A DNA stretch of 64,000 nt from CAWDYA01 sp963806495 (lineage in GTDB: Bacteria > Acidobacteriota > Polarisedimenticolia > JACPZX01 > DASXTC01). Under the pieces are notes generated by a model, which made no database searches, had not been told where the DNA came from, and worked only from the letters and a program-made list of their open reading frames with translations. This document shows positions 28,044-36,733 of the stretch, piece by piece (positions within the stretch are counted from its first letter, which is position 1; every line of letters begins with the position of its first letter). The translations under genes were made by a program, and so were the position numbers. The DNA is taken from assembly GCA_963806495.1 (NCBI GenBank), contig CAWDYA010000009.1, forward strand, positions 372,001-436,000, in the 5' to 3' direction.

Positions 28044-28246
28044 GCGAGTCCGGGATCCTCATCCGCGACGCGGTCGCACGGGACGCCGTGCGGCTCACCC
28101 GCATCGCCCGCGAGGCGAAGGCGCACCGGGGCGCGCAGGTTCCGGACGTTGCGGGCGGCGCCGGACCCCGGTACCATGTTCCCACCTACGGCTTCAGGAG
28201 AAACCATGTCATGCGAGATGTGCCCGCACTGCCGCCAGACCCGTGA
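28040..28246 (+). pseudogene. N-terminal remnant of a GNAT acetyltransferase gene
   Basis: The frame starts at an ATG overlapping the RES stop. Its first 34 residues (I-L-I-R-D-A-V-A-R-D-A then L-T-R-I-A-R-E-A-K-A-H-R-G) look like the start of a GNAT protein. After about 28140 the similarity ends abruptly and the frame runs as noise to 28246, overlapping the next gene. There is no room for the rest of the domain, so this is a genuine truncation and not a frameshift. Confidence 0.6.
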
Positions 28247-28397
28247 GATGACACTGACCCGGTCCACGAGGAGTGCAACCGGCGCCGACGGCTCCGCCCG
28301 GCGCATCCGCACCGACTCGTATCACTGCGCGACCTGCCGCGCGTTCGTCCGCAGCGAGGATGTCGACGAGCCCCCTGGGGCGGGTGGCAGTTCCTGA
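28206..28397 (+). CDS. Small zinc-ribbon-like protein
   Basis: This 63-residue protein has an AGGAG site before its ATG. Two cysteine knuckles, C-E-M-C-P-H-C near the start and C-A-T-C near residue 43, are the kind that bind one zinc ion. The region between is charged and short. No specific family is recognised. It ends one base before the next start codon, so it belongs to the same co-translated chain. Confidence 0.65.
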   Translation: MSCEMCPHCRQTREMTLTRSTRSATGADGSARRIRTDSYHCATCRAFVRSEDVDEPPGAGGSS

Positions 28398-28398
28398 C

Positions 28399-28980
28399 AT
28401 GGCATCGGGCTGGTCGCGTGAGGTGGAGATGCTCAAGGCACGCGATGTCCCCCTGGGCCCCGGTCTCGACGAGGAGGAACTGGGGGCGGCCGAGGCGGTC
28501 CTGGGCTGCACGTTCCCGCCCGATTTGCGCGGCCTGCTGTCGGCGGCGCTTCCGCAGGGAGCGGGATTCCCCGACTGGAGGCACCCTGCTTCCGCAGAGC
28601 TCGTCGCAACACTGGCGCAGCCGGTCGAGGGTCTCTGCTCCGGCGTCAGGAACGGCTGGTGGTGGCCGCAGTGGGGTCGCCGCCCCGATGACGCCCGACG
28701 CGCCGTCGGGATCGCCCGCGCCCGGCTCTCCGGGGTTCCCCGGCTCATCCCGGTGTTCGGGCACCGGCACGTGCCCGCCGACCCACCGCTGTCGGGCAAC
28801 CCCGTCTTCTCCGTCTTTCAGACCGACGCCATGGTCTCGGGCGCCGATCTGAGGGACTATCTGCACCGGGAGTTCGGCGGTGACGAGATCCGGAAGGGCC
28901 CATCCCCCGTCTTGCGCCCGATCCGGTTCTGGAGCGAGCTGGCCACGTCGAGCGGTGGAGCTGACGGATGGGGGGCATGA
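28399..28980 (+). CDS. SMI1/KNR4 (SUKH)-like protein of unknown function
   Basis: The 193-residue soluble protein has an N-terminal G-x-x-x-E-E-L-x-A-A-E-A-V-L-G-C-T-F-P-P-D-L-R-G-L-L region like the SUKH fold. Its second half carries P-V-F-G-H-R-H-V-P and G-N-P-V-F-S-V-F-Q-T-D, seen in SMI1/KNR4-related proteins. Some SUKH proteins are immunity factors for secreted toxins, but no toxin gene is adjacent. The ATG at 28399 follows the zinc-ribbon stop by one base, and the stop overlaps the following deacetylase gene. Confidence 0.65.
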   Translation: MASGWSREVEMLKARDVPLGPGLDEEELGAAEAVLGCTFPPDLRGLLSAALPQGAGFPDWRHPASAELVATLAQPVEGLCSGVRNGWWWPQWGRRPDDARRAVGIARARLSGVPRLIPVFGHRHVPADPPLSGNPVFSVFQTDAMVSGADLRDYLHREFGGDEIRKGPSPVLRPIRFWSELATSSGGADGWGA

Positions 28981-29915
28981 AGCACGCGGCCGCGGCTCTC
29001 GTCGTCGCACTGCTGGCGGCGCTCGCACCGGCGGCGGCCGGGCCGCAACGCCGGCTGGCCGTCACCTTCGACGATCTCCCCGTCGTCTCTCTCATCCACA
29101 CTCCCGAACGGTGGCAGTCGATCACCCGCGACCTGCTCGACGCCGTGAGCCGCCACAGGGTGCCCGCGATCGGCTTCGTCAACGAAGGGAAGCTGCGCCA
29201 CGACGGCTCGCTCGACCCGGCCCGGGTGGCCCTGCTGCAACGCTGGATCGACGCGGGGCTGGAGCTGGGCAACCACACCAGCTCTCATCTCGACCTGCAC
29301 CACGTCTCCCTCGCCGAGTACGAGCAGGACATCCTGACCGGCGAGACGACCATCCGGAAGCTACTGGCGGGCGCCGGCAGGAGTCCCCGGTATTTCCGCC
29401 ATCCCTATCTGCACACCGGGCGGGACGAGAAGACACGCCACGCACTCGATTCGTTTCTCACCGGGCACGGCTATCGGGTCGCTCCCGTCACGATCGACAA
29501 TTACGACTATGTCTTCGCGGCGGCGTACGACCGGGCGGAGCTGGCCGGCGACGCCGCGAAGCGCGGGAAGATCGAGTCCGCCTATCTCGAGTACATGCAG
29601 CGCGTCGTGTCGTACTACGAGAGCCAGTCCGTCGCGCTGTTCGACCGGGAGATCCCGCAGGTGCTCCTTCTGCACGCGAGCTCCCTGAACGCCTCGACCT
29701 TCGACCGGCTCGCCGGCATGCTCGAGGGGCGAGGCTACGCGTTTGTTCCTCTCGATACGGCCCTCGAGGACGAGGCGTACGCATCCAGGAACGACTACTA
29801 CGGCCCCGCCGGAATCACGTGGCTCCATCGGTGGGCGCTGACGCGCGGCGAGCGCGGCGCCTTCTTCGCCGGCGAGCCCGAGGTGCCCGGCTGGATCGAG
29901 GAAGCCGCCCGATGA
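28968..29915 (+). CDS. Exported polysaccharide deacetylase (NodB homology)
   Basis: The 315-residue protein carries a signal peptide (A-A-A-L-V-V-A-L-L-A-A-L) and the NodB carbohydrate-esterase family 4 motifs: T-F-D-D (catalytic and metal Asp), H-T-S-S-H (metal His pair), R-H-P-Y-L-H-T-G and L-L-L-H-A at the C-terminal side. It would remove N-acetyl groups from a surface or cell-wall polysaccharide in a metal-dependent way. Start options are ATG 28968 or ATG 28977; the latter overlaps the upstream stop as ATGA and may be the real one. The stop overlaps the next ATG. Confidence 0.88.
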   Translation: MGGMKHAAAALVVALLAALAPAAAGPQRRLAVTFDDLPVVSLIHTPERWQSITRDLLDAVSRHRVPAIGFVNEGKLRHDGSLDPARVALLQRWIDAGLELGNHTSSHLDLHHVSLAEYEQDILTGETTIRKLLAGAGRSPRYFRHPYLHTGRDEKTRHALDSFLTGHGYRVAPVTIDNYDYVFAAAYDRAELAGDAAKRGKIESAYLEYMQRVVSYYESQSVALFDREIPQVLLLHASSLNASTFDRLAGMLEGRGYAFVPLDTALEDEAYASRNDYYGPAGITWLHRWALTRGERGAFFAGEPEVPGWIEEAAR

Positions 29916-30376
29916 TCGGCCTGACCATCCAGACCGAGGATCGTCACTCCCCCGCGGCGGCCGAGCTGATCGCGGCGCTCGACGCGGAGCTGGGAGGACA
30001 TTACCCGGAGCCGGGCGCGAACCACTTCCGGCTCGACGACCACGAAACCGCGCCGGGACGCGGCGTCTTCCTGGTAGCCCGACTCGACGGCGCTGCCTCC
30101 GGATGCGGGGCGGTGCGTCTGATCTCGGAGACGGAGGCCGAGATCAAGCGGATGTACGTACGACCCTCACGGCGCGGGCGTGGCATCGCGCGCGCCCTGC
30201 TGGCGCGACTGGAGACCGAGGCACGTCGCCTCGGCGCCCGGCGTCTGCTGCTGGAGACCGGAGAGAGACAGCAGGAGGCGATCGGTCTGTACGAGAGCGC
30301 GGGCTATGTCCGGGTGCCGCGCTTCGGGGAGTACGTCGACTCGCCGCTCTCCATCTGCATGGCCCGGGATCTCTGA
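29912..30376 (+). CDS. GNAT family N-acetyltransferase
   Basis: The 154-residue GNAT protein has the acetyl-CoA-binding motif R-R-G-R-G-I-A-R-A-L near residue 90, the V-R-P-S strand before it and the C-terminal A-I-G-L-Y-E-S-A-G-Y. It resembles the small YhbS/PhnO-like group. Substrate unknown. The ATG overlaps the deacetylase TGA (ATGA), so it is the last gene of the chain that begins with the toxin-antitoxin pair. It ends 8 bp from the convergent protease gene. Confidence 0.88.
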   Translation: MIGLTIQTEDRHSPAAAELIAALDAELGGHYPEPGANHFRLDDHETAPGRGVFLVARLDGAASGCGAVRLISETEAEIKRMYVRPSRRGRGIARALLARLETEARRLGARRLLLETGERQQEAIGLYESAGYVRVPRFGEYVDSPLSICMARDL

Positions 30377-30384
30377 GTCGAAGC

Positions 30385-31545
30385 TCAGGGCTCGAGCGTC
30401 ATGAGGATCTCGAGGGTCTCATCGCCCCGCATCACCGTCAGCGACACGCGAGACTCCCGCATGATCGCGGCGATCTCCTCCCGGCTCATGCCCTGCGTTT
30501 CCTTGTCCTGGATCCGCACCACCCGGTCGCCCGGCTTGACGCCCGCCTTCTCCGCAGGCGAGCCGGGGGCGACGATCGTCACCTCAGGCACGCCGTCGCC
30601 CGCCCCCTGCAGACCCATCCCGTATCGCCTTGGAGGGTGGGCCTTCGGGGCGGTGACACCGAGGGCGGGCCCGTCGAGCCGTATCCGGTGGTTCTTCCGG
30701 TCGATCGTGATGGCGAACCGTCCGAGGATCTCGAACCCGATATTGCCCGATTCCGATCCCTCCAGGAACCTGATGTCGGGATTGGTGATCGTGAGCCGTC
30801 CGAAGGTCAGCGTGCCGTCGAGCGGTGCGGAGCGTACGACGAACTCCTTGTTGACGGTCCGCGCCCGGCCGATCTCCGCGGGCGGGGACGAGAGCGGCAG
30901 CTCCTCGGCGAGCTTCAGGGGAAGCATCACCGCACCCGGGGCCCCGGTGTCCATGTGCACCATGAAGGTCCTGCCCGCGAGGCTGACCGGCACGCCGGGC
31001 AGGCCGTCCATTTCCTCGTAGGCGATCACCTCCACGCCGTCGGGCTCGGGGAGGGATCCCGGCCGGACCATCAGCCGCTTGCCCGGATAATCCAGCGTCA
31101 TGAGCAGATCCTCGAACAGGGCCGCGCTCAGCACGCCACGCGGGCCATCGGGACGATCGAAGAACCCCTTCAACGCCGCTGCCTGCATGGTGCCGTCGGA
31201 GATGACGGCGTCACCCATCCTGATCGTCTCGAAGCCCACGAGCTTCGAAGGGATCGGATCGCCCCCGGCGGGTGAAGCGAGCTGGGCGTCTCGGAGGATC
31301 GGGAGCTTCAGCTCCTGCGCCAGACCGAGGTCGAGCAGGTTGCCGGCGGCGCCGGTGTCGAGGATCATCCGGTAGGGTCCGTGGCCGTCGATCGTTACCT
31401 CGACAATAGGACGATTCCCCATGAACGCCAGCGGCACCGTCACCTCGGGAGCCTGCAGCTTCACGATTCCCCGAGGGGGCTCCGTCTCGGCGCCCGCCAG
31501 CAGCGCCGGCGCGGCGAGCGACAGCATGATGATCAGAACGTGCAT
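30385..31545 (-). CDS. Exported aspartyl (retropepsin-like) protease with PDZ domain
   Basis: The 386-residue protein has a short signal peptide followed by two pepsin-like halves, each with its own active-site triad: L-D-T-G-A-A-G near residue 63 and M-D-T-G-A-P-G near residue 199. A PDZ domain (about 305-385) has Y-G-M-G-L, A-P-G-S-P-A-E-K-A-G-V-K-P-G-D and I-x-x-I-M-R. It probably cleaves or binds periplasmic proteins, the PDZ recognising C-termini. It is divergent from a PadR regulator, with a palindrome in the shared gap. Confidence 0.85.
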   Translation of the reverse strand: MHVLIIMLSLAAPALLAGAETEPPRGIVKLQAPEVTVPLAFMGNRPIVEVTIDGHGPYRMILDTGAAGNLLDLGLAQELKLPILRDAQLASPAGGDPIPSKLVGFETIRMGDAVISDGTMQAAALKGFFDRPDGPRGVLSAALFEDLLMTLDYPGKRLMVRPGSLPEPDGVEVIAYEEMDGLPGVPVSLAGRTFMVHMDTGAPGAVMLPLKLAEELPLSSPPAEIGRARTVNKEFVVRSAPLDGTLTFGRLTITNPDIRFLEGSESGNIGFEILGRFAITIDRKNHRIRLDGPALGVTAPKAHPPRRYGMGLQGAGDGVPEVTIVAPGSPAEKAGVKPGDRVVRIQDKETQGMSREEIAAIMRESRVSLTVMRGDETLEILMTLEP

Positions 31546-31574
31546 GGGAGACCTCCCTGGCCGGCGGATTTATG

Positions 31575-31587
31575 GTACGATTCGTAC
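31575..31587. promoter_or_regulatory. Palindrome between the protease and PadR genes
   Basis: GTACGA-T-TCGTAC, a perfect inverted repeat with 6-bp arms, lies in the 81-bp gap between divergent starts and overlaps a TACTAT box. It is a likely operator for the adjacent PadR regulator, controlling both genes. Confidence 0.6.
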
Positions 31588-31626
31588 TATGTTCACGGAG
31601 TCTAGATCCCCCCGGATGAGCTGTCA

Positions 31627-32190
31627 ATGCCGGATCTGAGCGAGCTCGAGGGGTGCGTCCTGGGTCTGGTCGGATGTCAGGGACCCCTCACGGCCTACGC
31701 GATCCGCCGTGTCTTCCTCGATTCGGTGAGCCCTCACTGGAGCGGCAGCGCGGGTGCGATCTATCCACTGGTCCGCAGGCTCGAGAGCCGGGGCCTGATC
31801 CGCTCCGACCCGGGCGGCAGCGGCTCACGGCGCAGCCGTCTCCACACGCTCACCAACGCGGGCCGCAGTGAGCTTCGCCGCTGGATGGGGCCTCCCCTGC
31901 CGGAGGGGGTCGTGGCGGTGCCGGTCGATTCGTTGCGCACGAGGCTGGGGTTCCTCTCGGCGCTCACGCCGGCCGAGCGCCGGGCATTCGTCGAGGACGC
32001 GAGACGGAGCCTGCGCGCCCACATGCGGGATGTGGAGGAGGACTGCCGCCAGGCACGCCTCGACGCCGACCCGTTCAGGCTTCTCGTCGCCGAAGGCGCC
32101 CTCGCCATGCTGAGGGCCCGCAGCCGGTGGCTGTCCGGCGTGGCCCGGAGGCTCCAGCCGACGCTTGCGGGCCGGACCCGCCGCCGCTGA
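31627..32190 (+). CDS. PadR-family transcriptional regulator
   Basis: This 187-residue regulator has the winged-helix domain typical of PadR (C-V-L-G-L-V, A-Y-A-I-R-R-V-F, A-I-Y-P-L-V-R-R-L-E-S-R-G-L-I, then a T-x-x-G-R-S-E-L wing). The C-terminal part is a helical dimerisation domain of the Vir_act_alpha type (about 95-165). Repressors of this group sense small molecules or stress. It is transcribed away from the protease gene. It ends 91 bp before the multihaem cytochrome gene, which it may also control. Confidence 0.88.
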   Translation: MPDLSELEGCVLGLVGCQGPLTAYAIRRVFLDSVSPHWSGSAGAIYPLVRRLESRGLIRSDPGGSGSRRSRLHTLTNAGRSELRRWMGPPLPEGVVAVPVDSLRTRLGFLSALTPAERRAFVEDARRSLRAHMRDVEEDCRQARLDADPFRLLVAEGALAMLRARSRWLSGVARRLQPTLAGRTRRR

Positions 32191-32281
32191 CCCGATCCCG
32201 CCCGGCACGCTTTCTGCATAAACCCCATGTGCCGGTTCCGGTGACCGGTATCGGACCTCGCTCGAAAACTCCAGAGGCGCA

Positions 32282-35139
32282 ATGAGTTACGAGAGCCAGA
32301 ACCCGGGTGGGGATTGTCGTGCTCGCGGCAGGCAGCGTTATTTTGCGCACCCCTGCAGGCCGTGGTTCTCCACTCTGATCGCCGGACTGGCCGCGGCGAT
32401 CCTGCTCGTCGGCGCGCCCGCCGCGCTGGCCCAGAGCAACGACGACTGCATGATGTGCCACGAAGACAGCAGCCTGCGCGGCATGCGGGGCGGCAAGGAG
32501 ATCTCCGTGCATGTCGATGCGAAGGCCCTGGCCTCCTCGGTGCACCGGGACCTCGATTGCGTATCCTGCCATCAGGATCTGGCCGGCAGCGAGTTTCCCC
32601 ACACCGAGAACCCGGCCCGGGTCGACTGCGGGATGTGTCACGACCAGCAGGCCGCCCAGCACGCGCAGAGCCTGCACGGGCGCGCCGCGGCCATGGGCGA
32701 CAAGCTGGCCCCCTCCTGCCGGGACTGCCACGGCACCCACGCGATCAAGTCGCATCTCGACCCGTCCGCGCCGACCAACCTGATCAACATCCCCCAGCTC
32801 TGCGGCCGCTGCCACCACGAGGGCTCCCCGGTCTCCGAGACGCACGACATCCCGCAGGACCGGATCCTGGAGAACTACTCCGAGAGCATCCATGGCGAAG
32901 GGATGTACAAGAAGGGGCTGACGGTCACCGCGGTCTGCACGTCATGCCACACGTCGCACTTCATCCTGCCGCACACCGACCCGCGATCCAGCATCAACCG
33001 GAACAACGTCGCGAAGACGTGCACACAGTGCCACGCGCGGATCGAGCAGGTCCACCGCAAGGTCGTCGCCGGGCGTCTGTGGGAGGAGGAGCCGCACAAG
33101 ATCCCCGCCTGCGTGGACTGCCACTCGCCGCACAAGATCCGGAAGGTCTTCTACCCCGCGGGAACGGCCAACAAGGACTGTCTGACCTGCCACGGCAAGC
33201 CCGATCTGATGATGGAGAAGGGCGGGGTGGTGACGTCGCTCTACGTGGACGAGGACGCCTACGCCGCGTCGGCTCACGCCGGGACGGCGTGCGCCCAGTG
33301 CCACACCGATGTGACGCCCTCGCTGCACCGGGCCTGCGAGACGATCAAGTCGCCGGTGGACTGCAGCATCTGCCATGCCGATCCGGTGAGCGACTACAAC
33401 ACCGGCATCCACGGGCAGCTCCATGCAAAAGGGGACAAGGACGCCCCGACCTGTCTGGATTGCCACGACAAGCACGCGACCCAGCCGAAGGACCTCCCCA
33501 CCTCCAACATCTACCCCCGCAACGTCCCCGAGCTGTGCGCCCGGTGCCACCGGAAGGGCGAGAAGGCCGCAAAACGGATCCAGGACACGACACCGATCGT
33601 GCAAAGCTACGTGATGAGCATCCACGGGAAGGGCCTGCTCAAGAGCGGGCTCGTGGTGACCGCGACCTGCACCAACTGCCACACGACGCACCGCGAGCTC
33701 CCCCCTCCGACCCGAACTCGTCCGTGAACTCACGCAACGTCGCGGACACATGCGGCAAGTGCCACAACGGTATCGAGGAGATTTTCAAGACCAGCATCCA
33801 CTGGCCGGGCAACGTCAAGACGGACAAGAAGCTGCCGACGTGCGAGTACTGCCACTCGTCGCACAACATCAGCCGGACCGACGAGGCCAACTTCCGTTTC
33901 CGGATGATGGACCAGTGCGGCCAGTGCCACACCGTGGAGGCGGACACCTTCTTCGAGACGTTCCACGGCAAGGTCTCCCGGCTCGGGTCGGCCGGAGCGG
34001 CGAAGTGCTACGACTGCCACGGCACCCACGATATCCTCCCGACCACCGATCCCCGGTCACACCTGAGCCGCAACAACGTCGTGCAGACCTGCTCGCAGTG
34101 CCACGAAGGGGCGCACAGGCGCTTCGCCGGGTACCTCACGCACGCGACCCATCACGACCCGCATAAGTATCCCTGGCTGTTCTGGTCGTTCTGGGGCATG
34201 ACCACGCTGCTGGTGGGAACGCTTACCTTCGCGATGTTCCACACCGTCGCCTGGCTGATCCGGCTCTGGCTCACACGGGATCAGTGGAACCACCGGCAGA
34301 AGGCGGCGCCGGGCGAGAAGCTCTACCGACGCTTCAACCGCTTCCAGCGCACGCTGCACCTGTTCATGCTGATCAGCTTCTTCACTCTCGCGCTGACCGG
34401 CATGACGCTCAAGTTCTCCTACATGGCCTGGGCTCTGGTGCTGTCACGTCTGCTCGGCGGGTTCGAGACGATGGGCGTCATGCACCGACTCGGGGCCGTG
34501 ACTCTGATCACGGTCTTCGTGGTGCACATCGTGGAGCTGTACCGGCGCAGGAAACGTGAGGGGATCTCCTGGGGTCACCTGCTGCTCGGCCCCGACTCGA
34601 TCCTCCTCTCCTTCCGCGATGTGAAGGAGGTGCTCGCCTCGGTGAAGTGGTTCTTCGGCCTCGGGCCGCGCCCCCTGTACGGCCGGTACACCTACTGGGA
34701 GAAGTTCGACTATTTCGCGGTGTTCTGGGGCGTGATGGTGATCGGCAGCACGGGGCTGATCCTCTGGTTCCCGGAGACCTTCACCTGGATCGTGCCCGGC
34801 TGGTTCGTCAACGTGGCCACCATCATCCACAGCGACGAGGCGCTGCTCGCGGTGGCCTTCATCTTCACGATCCACTTCTTCAACACTCACTTCCGGCCGG
34901 ACAAGTTCCCGATGGATCCGGTCATCTTCACCGGCCGCATGACCCTCGAGGAGCTCAAGCACGACAAGCCGGCCGAGTACGAGCAGCTCGTGGCCAGCGG
35001 CGCCCTGCAGAAGCACCTCGTCGACCCGTTCCCGGCGTCGGTGGAGAAGGGGATGAAGGTCTTCGGCTTCATCGCGCTGGCGGTCGGTCTGACCCTCATC
35101 GCGCTCATCCTGTACGCGATGCTCTTCGGCTACCGTTAG
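32282..35139 (+). CDS. Multihaem cytochrome c (19 CxxCH) fused to cytochrome b-type membrane domain, one frameshift
   Basis: One gene of about 952 residues. After a signal-anchor (about 28-50), nineteen C-x-x-C-H haem c motifs can be counted up to about residue 615. A membrane module with several helices follows, with the paired histidines of a cytochrome b561-like domain (R-T-L-H-L-F, M-H-R-L-G, V-V-H-I-V, I-I-H-S-D-E, I-H-F-F-N-T-H-F). A one-base deletion in the C run at 33700-33705 breaks the frame after haem motif 14. Restoring it joins R-E-L-P-P to S-D-P-N-S-S-V-N. It probably links the quinone pool to periplasmic or extracellular electron acceptors. Confidence 0.88.
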
Positions 35140-35162
35140 CCGGCCTGTCCAGAGCGCCCCCG

Positions 35163-35187
35163 AAGTGTCCACGCTTTATGGACACTT
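35163..35187. repeat. Perfect 9-bp inverted repeat behind the cytochrome gene
   Basis: AAGTGTCCA (35163-35171) and TGGACACTT (35179-35187) are separated by 7 bases, starting 24 bp after the cytochrome stop. It could end the transcript or serve as an operator for the following lipoprotein gene. No U-run follows, which weakens the terminator reading. Confidence 0.45.
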
Positions 35188-35354
35188 GTCGCTTGCCCGG
35201 CGACCGCCATACCCTCCGCTGCAGGGCATTAAGTTGTTTTAAAACTTACGCTTAGGCCGAAACCAGCCGATCCGGAACGGTTCTTGCGATTTTATCGGGT
35301 ACTGATCTTCCCAGCGTGAGTCCGTTCCGCGGAAACACGAGGAAGGAGGACAGG

Positions 35355-36035
35355 ATGATTCGTGTAATCCTCGCGCCGGCGGTGGCCTCCCTGCTCCTTG
35401 CGGGTTGCGGTGCGCCGGCCGGAGACGGCATGCAGACCGCCTTGTCGCCGGCACCGGACGACATCACGGCGCCGGATACGTCGCCATCGATGGTCTGGTT
35501 GCCGACAGGCACCCGCTTCGACGTCCGGCTCGACGACCCGCTCGGCTCGGAGACGAGCCGGGACGGTGACACGTTCGGCATGACCACGCTGGATGACGTC
35601 ATCGTCGAGGACTTCACGGCCATTCCCGCGGGCAGCCGCGTGACCGGCTCCGTCCTGGAGGCCGCGAAGGCGCCGCGCGGGGCGGGCAACGCCCGGCTCA
35701 CGCTCGCGTTCGGCAGGCTGGTCCTGCCGGACGGTCGTTCGATCGAAATCGTAGGCAGCCTCTCGGATCACCTCGGCAGCGCGAAGGAGCACGACGAGGC
35801 AATCGCCGGGAGCGACACCGTGGACCGAACCCTGATCGGCAGGATCCTGGGCAGGGACACCCGGGGCGCCATCGGCGGCGGCCGTGAGGCCGACGCCCCC
35901 GGCACCGCAGTGGTGGTATCCCGGGAGGGCGAGCCGGTCGTGCTGCCGAAAGGCACGGTGCTGACGATCGACCTGGAGAAACCGGTCCGGGTACAACTTC
36001 CCCCGGCCGGAACCGAAAGGGGGCAGACATCATGA
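35355..36035 (+). CDS. Lipoprotein of unknown function
   Basis: The 226-residue protein has a lipobox L-L-A-G-C (Cys 18) and an AAGGAGGA ribosome site. The mature part resembles small beta-rich envelope proteins: P-T-G-T-R-F-D-V-R-L-D-D-P-L, A-I-P-A-G-S-R-V-T-G-S-V, then a glycine-rich I-G-R-I-L-G-R-D-T-R-G-A-I-G-G-G hinge and V-L-P-K-G-T-V-L-T-I-D-L. No catalytic residues are evident. The stop overlaps the start of the BON-domain lipoprotein (ATGA), so both are made together, perhaps in an envelope-stress response. Confidence 0.75.
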   Translation: MIRVILAPAVASLLLAGCGAPAGDGMQTALSPAPDDITAPDTSPSMVWLPTGTRFDVRLDDPLGSETSRDGDTFGMTTLDDVIVEDFTAIPAGSRVTGSVLEAAKAPRGAGNARLTLAFGRLVLPDGRSIEIVGSLSDHLGSAKEHDEAIAGSDTVDRTLIGRILGRDTRGAIGGGREADAPGTAVVVSREGEPVVLPKGTVLTIDLEKPVRVQLPPAGTERGQTS

Positions 36036-36638
36036 CGATACGCAGAAGCACACACGCGCTCGCGATCGCCGTCACGCTCGCCGCGGCGAGCTTGATGGCG
36101 TGCAGCACGCCCGCGACCCGCGGCGCCGGCAAGGAGGAGCAGGACCGCACGGCGTCGCAGGCGATATCCGATGCAGCGATCACCGCGCGCATCAAGACCA
36201 CCTACATCTTCAACCCGCACCTCAACCCCTTCCGCATCGATGTCGACACGCACGACGGTGTCGTCACGCTGAACGGCACGGTCAAGTCCGGCATCCAGAA
36301 GGATCTCCGCCGGCGAGATCGCGAAGAACGCCGACGGCGTGCAGTCGGTCCGCAACGACCTGCAGGTGAAGAAGGAGGGTGACGTGGCCGAGCCGGAAGA
36401 CTCCGAGCGCTCGTTCGCCCAGGCCGTGAAAGACGCCACCACGACGGCGTCGGTCAAGATGGCCCTCGCGTTCGAGCAGGGCGTCAAGGCGCACGAGATC
36501 AATGTCTCGACCTACGATGGCACGGTGACGCTCGAGGGTAAGGTCAGCACCATGGCCGAGGTGCAGCTTGCCGGCAAGATCGCCGAGGACGTCACGGGCG
36601 TCAGGAAGGTCGTGAACAACCTCGAAGCGACCGGCTGA
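36032..36638 (+). CDS. Lipoprotein with two BON domains, one frameshift
   Basis: A lipobox (L-M-A-C-S, Cys 24) is followed by two BON domains: A-I-S-D-A-A-I-T-A-R-I-K ... D-G-V-V-T-L-N-G-T-V, and A-V-K-D-A-T-T-T-A-S-V-K ... D-G-T-V-T-L-E-G-K-V. One extra C near 36309 splits the two; without it the chain reads K-D-L-A-G-E-I-A-K-N-A-D-G-V-Q-S-V-R-N-D-L, about 201 residues in all. BON domains bind phospholipid and help osmotic or membrane stability, as in OsmY. It forms an operon with the preceding lipoprotein. Confidence 0.85.
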
Positions 36639-36672
36639 GATTCGCAGTCCCGTCACGCCCCATGGCACCCGT

Positions 36673-36696
36673 GACGGCGCCGGGGGCGGCGCCGTC
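36673..36696. terminator. GC-rich hairpin between convergent genes
   Basis: GACGGCGCC and GGCGCCGTC form a perfect 9-bp stem around GGGGGC between the BON gene (ends 36638) and the fumarase gene (ends 36734, opposite strand). Its place suits a bidirectional terminator, although neither side has a long T-run. Confidence 0.5.
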
Positions 36697-36733
36697 GTCC
36701 CCCTTCGGCGCCGTCCCCTTAAACATCTCCCTG

